Positions 5,871 to 8,409 of a DNA stretch of 8,409 nt are shown one piece after another. Under the pieces are notes generated by a model. That model was not told the DNA's origin and searched no databases. It saw only the letters and a program-made list of their open reading frames with translations. Where the stretch lies: assembly GCA_945878965.1 (NCBI GenBank), contig CAMCUJ010000046.1:1-8409 (forward strand), read 5' to 3'. This DNA is from an uncultured Clostridia bacterium (lineage in GTDB: Bacteria > Bacillota > Clostridia > Monoglobales > Monoglobaceae). The position numbers and the translations under genes are program-made. Position 1 is the first letter of the stretch, and every line of letters starts with the position of its first letter.

Positions 5871-7340
5871 ATGTATGCATCAAATATAGCAAGAACGAGA
5901 TATTCAGGTTTGGCATCAGGTGTTGATATAGATTCATTGGTACAGGCATCTCTTCAGACATACTATAATAAAATTGACACTGCTACTAAGCAGAAAACAC
6001 TTACGGAGTGGAAGAAAGATGCATATCGTGAGATGAACACCAAGCTTACGGATTTTAAGTATAAGTATTTCAGCTATTCGAGTCCGTCAACAACTCTTAA
6101 GTCAAGCGAATCAATGAATGCAAAGACCGTTTCGCTTACGGAAAACAGTAATGTAAAGATTACAGCTACATCTTCAGCTGATATAGACTCGCATAAGATT
6201 ACTGATGTAACTGTTGCAACAAAAGCTACTGCGTCATCAGATAAGCTTTACATAGAAAGCGGTACTATTTCAGGAAAGACGCTTGCTGAGGTTGCCGAAA
6301 TGTTTAAGGCGAAGGGCAGAACCTTTGCTGAAGCTGACGCTAATGGTAACTACAAGGTAACTCTAAATGTCGACAACGGCACGGATATTACGGTTGTTGA
6401 AAAAACCTTCTCGGCTGATACTACAATTTCAAGCTTCCTAAGCGAAATCAACAATTCAGGAATTGACGCAAAGCTTTCATTCAATGAGCTTTCAAGAAGA
6501 TTTGAGCTTAAGACAAACGAAACAGGTGCAAACCAAAAGGTATCTATAAGCGGTGCGATGTTCGGCAGCGGTGTTGTGGCAGAGGGTACAAACGCTTCTG
6601 TTACGATTGACGGCGAAAAGCACGAGAGTGCAAGCAATACATTCGCAGTAGGCGGTCTTAAGTTTGAAACTCTTGCAAACGGAAGTGACCTTAACATTAA
6701 TGCAACTGTTAAAAAGGACACAGATTCTGTATTTAACAGAATTAAGGCATTTGTTGATGATTATAATGCACTTGTTTCCGATATTAATTCTAAGGTTGCG
6801 GAACGTAAATCATCATCATATCTTCCTCTTACAGATGATGAAAAGGCTGATATGAAGGAAGCTGATATTGAGGAATGGACAAAGAAAGCAAAGCAGGGTA
6901 TGTTCTATAATGACCGTACTCTTTCGAGCCTTGTTTCTGGAATGCGTTCTATGTTCAGTCAGAGTGATGTTGCAGGAACCGGAAAAACACTTGCAAGCAT
7001 AGGCATTAAAACAGGTTCTTATGAAACTAAGGGTCAGATAGTTCTTGATGAGGCAAAGCTTAAAGAGGCTTTGGAAAATGATTCTGAATCAGTAGCCCAG
7101 ATGTTTGCCGGTAAAGGCGGAATTGCTGAGACATTTGCAAACAGATTGGATACTGCTGTTGATACAATCAGAGATGTTACTATTTCGGGATTTACTAAGT
7201 CGATTTCGTCTTATACTAAAAAAATTGATGAATTGTACGATGTTCTTGAGCAAAAGGAAGATGCTCTTTACGACAGATATGCTACAATGGAATCTACTAT
7301 TGCAAAGCTTCAGTCACAGATGAATTCTTTAGGATTCTGA
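5871..7340 (+). CDS. fliD: Flagellar filament capping protein FliD (hook-associated protein 2)
   Basis: FliD is secreted through the flagellar export channel and sits at the filament tip, where it directs flagellin folding and insertion. The 489-residue protein begins with the FliD_N signature (RYSGLASGVDIDSLVQ, 10-25) within an N-terminal domain to about 105. Variable outer domains follow (about 110-245, with a flagellin-IN-like stretch near 230-270). FliD_C lies at about 275-480 (FNRIKAFVDDYNALVSDIN; TLASIGIKT; ESVAQMFAGKGGIA) and ends in a helical coiled coil (LYDRYATMESTIAKLQSQM) that forms the leg region with the N-terminus. Length is close to Bacillus FliD, so nothing is truncated. AGGAGGT lies 6 nt before the ATG. 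It heads the cluster with fliS and a FliT-like gene and is preceded by a sigma-D-like promoter and a long structured leader. No cleavable signal peptide is present, as expected for type III export. Confidence 0.97.
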   Translation: MYASNIARTRYSGLASGVDIDSLVQASLQTYYNKIDTATKQKTLTEWKKDAYREMNTKLTDFKYKYFSYSSPSTTLKSSESMNAKTVSLTENSNVKITATSSADIDSHKITDVTVATKATASSDKLYIESGTISGKTLAEVAEMFKAKGRTFAEADANGNYKVTLNVDNGTDITVVEKTFSADTTISSFLSEINNSGIDAKLSFNELSRRFELKTNETGANQKVSISGAMFGSGVVAEGTNASVTIDGEKHESASNTFAVGGLKFETLANGSDLNINATVKKDTDSVFNRIKAFVDDYNALVSDINSKVAERKSSSYLPLTDDEKADMKEADIEEWTKKAKQGMFYNDRTLSSLVSGMRSMFSQSDVAGTGKTLASIGIKTGSYETKGQIVLDEAKLKEALENDSESVAQMFAGKGGIAETFANRLDTAVDTIRDVTISGFTKSISSYTKKIDELYDVLEQKEDALYDRYATMESTIAKLQSQMNSLGF

Positions 7341-7426
7341 TAATAAATAAAATTAAAATTCAAGTTTAACGGAGTGGATTTGAATTAAATACGGACACGG
7401 ACTGTCATAAAAATTACATCCTGATA

Positions 7427-7460
7427 GGATATCTTAAATAGTTTAATATATCCTTTAGTA
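7427..7460 (+). terminator. AT-rich hairpin between fliD and fliS (weak terminator or processing structure)
   Basis: GGATAT-C-TTAAA (7427-7438) pairs with TTTAA-T-ATATCC (7442-7453): 11 bp with one mismatch and a TAG loop, followed by TTTAGTATTTT. It lies in the unusually long 172-nt gap between fliD and fliS. It could partly terminate or stabilise the upstream mRNA. GATATC recurs at 7465-7470 and offers an alternative pairing with 7428-7433. I saw no clear promoter in this gap. Confidence 0.35.
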
Positions 7461-7497
7461 TTTTGATATCTGTATTAAAGGGCAATTAATATGAAAG

Positions 7498-7506
7498 AAA
7501 GGGTGA
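7498..7506 (+). promoter_or_regulatory. Ribosome binding site that sets the GTG start of fliS
   Basis: AAAGGGTGA lies 6 nt before GTG at 7513. The nearby ATG at 7491 is in another frame and stops within about 15 codons, so GTG is the only start that includes the conserved NPYEKYK motif. Confidence 0.7.
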
Positions 7507-7512
7507 AATATA

Positions 7513-7923
7513 GTGTTTCCTTCAAATCCTTATGAAAAATATAAAAAGAATAGTATAGAAAGTATTTCGCCGGGCGAAGTAATAGTAAAATTATTTGAAG
7601 GCTGTTATAAATTTCTTGAAAATGCTAAAAGCGAGATGGTTAAAGGTAATAAGCTTGAGGCTAATAAGTATATACTTAAGGCCGAGGATATACTCGTTGA
7701 GCTTATCGATTCACTTAATTTTGACTATGATATTTCTAATCAGATATATATAATGTATAATTATATGTATATGGAGCTTGTTAAAATAACAATAAATCAA
7801 AATATCGAAAGTCTTGAGAAAATTACCGATATGGTTCATGAATACGCCAAGACTTGGAAAGAGGCTAATCATCTTGACAGAATAGAGAAACATTCATACA
7901 ATGGCGACAGGAGTTATATATAA
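7513..7923 (+). CDS. fliS: Flagellar export chaperone FliS
   Basis: FliS is a cytoplasmic four-helix-bundle chaperone that binds the C-terminus of flagellin, prevents premature polymerisation and delivers it to the export gate. The 136 residues show the family pattern: NPYEKYK near the N-terminus (5-11), SPGEVIVKLFEG (19-30), the helix with KAEDILVELIDSLNFDYDISNQIY (about 56-79), MYNYMYMEL, and the terminal TWKEA (114-118). The length is typical; the tail after about 120 is polar and variable. The start is GTG, chosen from the ribosome binding site and the conserved N-terminus. It follows fliD by 172 nt, and its TAA shares one base with the next ATG, suggesting translational coupling to the FliT-like gene. 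No flagellin gene is in the window, so the client is encoded elsewhere. Confidence 0.95.
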   Translation: MFPSNPYEKYKKNSIESISPGEVIVKLFEGCYKFLENAKSEMVKGNKLEANKYILKAEDILVELIDSLNFDYDISNQIYIMYNYMYMELVKITINQNIESLEKITDMVHEYAKTWKEANHLDRIEKHSYNGDRSYI

Positions 7924-8360
7924 TGGCTGATAAATTTGAACTTTATAAAAAGCTTGCCTTAAATGTTGAGGAAAAGCTTGGTTATGTACTTAAAATGGCA
8001 AATGAACAGCTTGAGCTTGCCGAGAAGGATGATATAGATAAGCTTGTGAATTTTACCGAAAAGCGTGGAAAGCTTATAGATGAGTCAAATCTTATCATTG
8101 AAGAAATGAATAGGCTTGAGTCGGAGCTTACTGAAGATCAAGATGTTTTAAGCTTTAAAGAGACACATACCGAGAAAGTAACAAATCTAAAAAATGATAT
8201 TCGTGAAGCGAATGACAAGGTTGTTACTGAGATAACAAAGAAAATGGCTGATTGCAGACAAAGTATAAAGAATATAGCTGAAAATAAAGAAGCACTGAAA
8301 AGCTACGGAAATCAGGATTATCCGGCAGAAAGCACATACTTTGATAAAAGAAACTGCTAA
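7923..8360 (+). CDS. FliT/FlgN-like flagellar export chaperone (coiled coil)
   Basis: This 145-residue, charged, almost wholly helical protein is best read as a FliT- or FlgN-type chaperone, the class that binds FliD or the hook-filament junction proteins before export. The evidence is context first: it follows fliS with a one-base stop/start overlap (TAATG), the place of fliT in Bacillus. The body is rich in Glu, Lys and Leu heptads (about 10-65 and 80-122). The C-terminal pattern (Y, then YFDKR at 139-143) recalls the terminal Asp-Lys pattern of FlgN-family proteins. AGGAG (7909-7913) lies 9 nt before the ATG. There is no signal peptide or membrane segment. FliT and FlgN cannot be told apart from sequence alone here; order favours FliT. 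It ends in an unusual terminal Cys. Confidence 0.72.
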   Translation: MADKFELYKKLALNVEEKLGYVLKMANEQLELAEKDDIDKLVNFTEKRGKLIDESNLIIEEMNRLESELTEDQDVLSFKETHTEKVTNLKNDIREANDKVVTEITKKMADCRQSIKNIAENKEALKSYGNQDYPAESTYFDKRNC

Positions 8361-8368
8361 ACATTTAT

Positions 8369-8394
8369 TTTGATTATCAGTAATCGAATTATTT
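8369..8394 (+). terminator. Weak hairpin after the FliT-like gene (possible operon end)
   Basis: TTTGATTA (8369-8376) pairs with TAATCGAA (8381-8388), 8 bp including one G-U, loop TCAG, followed by TTATTT. It starts 8 nt after the stop codon, a normal terminator position, but the stem is AT-rich and the T-tract is interrupted. The remaining bases to the window edge show no gene. Confidence 0.35.
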
Positions 8395-8409
8395 AAGAGA
8401 ATTTAAAAA

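Noticed and set aside
7386..7412. TAAA-N15-TCATAAAA before fliS as a sigma-D promoter
   Set aside because: The -10 element matches the consensus at only about half its positions and lacks the CGAT core.
1..8409. CRISPR array, tRNA, rRNA, transposase or phage genes
   Set aside because: No regularly spaced direct repeats, no cloverleaf with tRNA-type conserved bases, and no recombinase or phage-like protein were seen on either strand.

Overview
The window looks like chromosomal DNA from an endospore-forming, flagellated, AT-rich Firmicute of class Clostridia, probably a gut Lachnospiraceae- or Oscillospiraceae-type organism (family-level placement is inference). The reasons are a SipL-type spore-coat morphogenesis protein (SPOCS/DUF3794 repeats plus LysM), the Gram-positive gene order fliD-fliS-fliT-like, purine-rich Shine-Dalgarno sequences, strong use of CTT for Leu, and a good sigma-D (sigma-28 type) promoter match before fliD.

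Layout. (1) 20-2825 and 2896-3717, plus strand: a family 2 glycosyltransferase with a probable TTG start, a PhoR/WalK-like membrane sensor histidine kinase with HAMP and PAS domains, and an MscS-type mechanosensitive channel. Spacing is 52 and 70 nt, with no convincing terminator between them, so they may be co-transcribed. No response regulator lies in the window. (2) 3718-3880: a convergent gap with two strong hairpins. One is a good intrinsic terminator for the minus-strand gene; the other probably ends the plus-strand unit. (3) 3881-5476, minus strand: the SipL-like gene. (4) 5477-5870: a 394-nt divergent intergenic region. The sipL side is very AT-rich. The fliD side has a sigma-D-like promoter (TAAA, 15 nt, CACGATAA) followed by a predicted 5' leader of about 235 nt packed with inverted repeats. 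(5) 5871-8360, plus strand: fliD (filament cap), a 172-nt gap, fliS (flagellin chaperone, GTG start), then a FliT/FlgN-like chaperone whose ATG overlaps the fliS stop by one base.

How the genes fit together. FliD, FliS and the FliT-like protein form a late flagellar assembly module: the cap protein plus chaperones for flagellin and cap. It is divergent from a gene for forespore-coat encasement, so one intergenic region separates a motility programme from a sporulation programme. The glycosyltransferase, kinase and channel are envelope functions with no demonstrated link to the flagellum.

The most interesting part is the fliD leader. It contains four consecutive helices, mutually exclusive pairings, a terminator-like arm followed by six T, and an 8-base sequence (TACAGGAG) found both at a hairpin loop and across the fliD ribosome binding site. 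That last arrangement resembles a CsrA-type translational repression site. These are predictions by eye, not folded or tested. A competing explanation for part of the leader is an inserted palindromic repeat.
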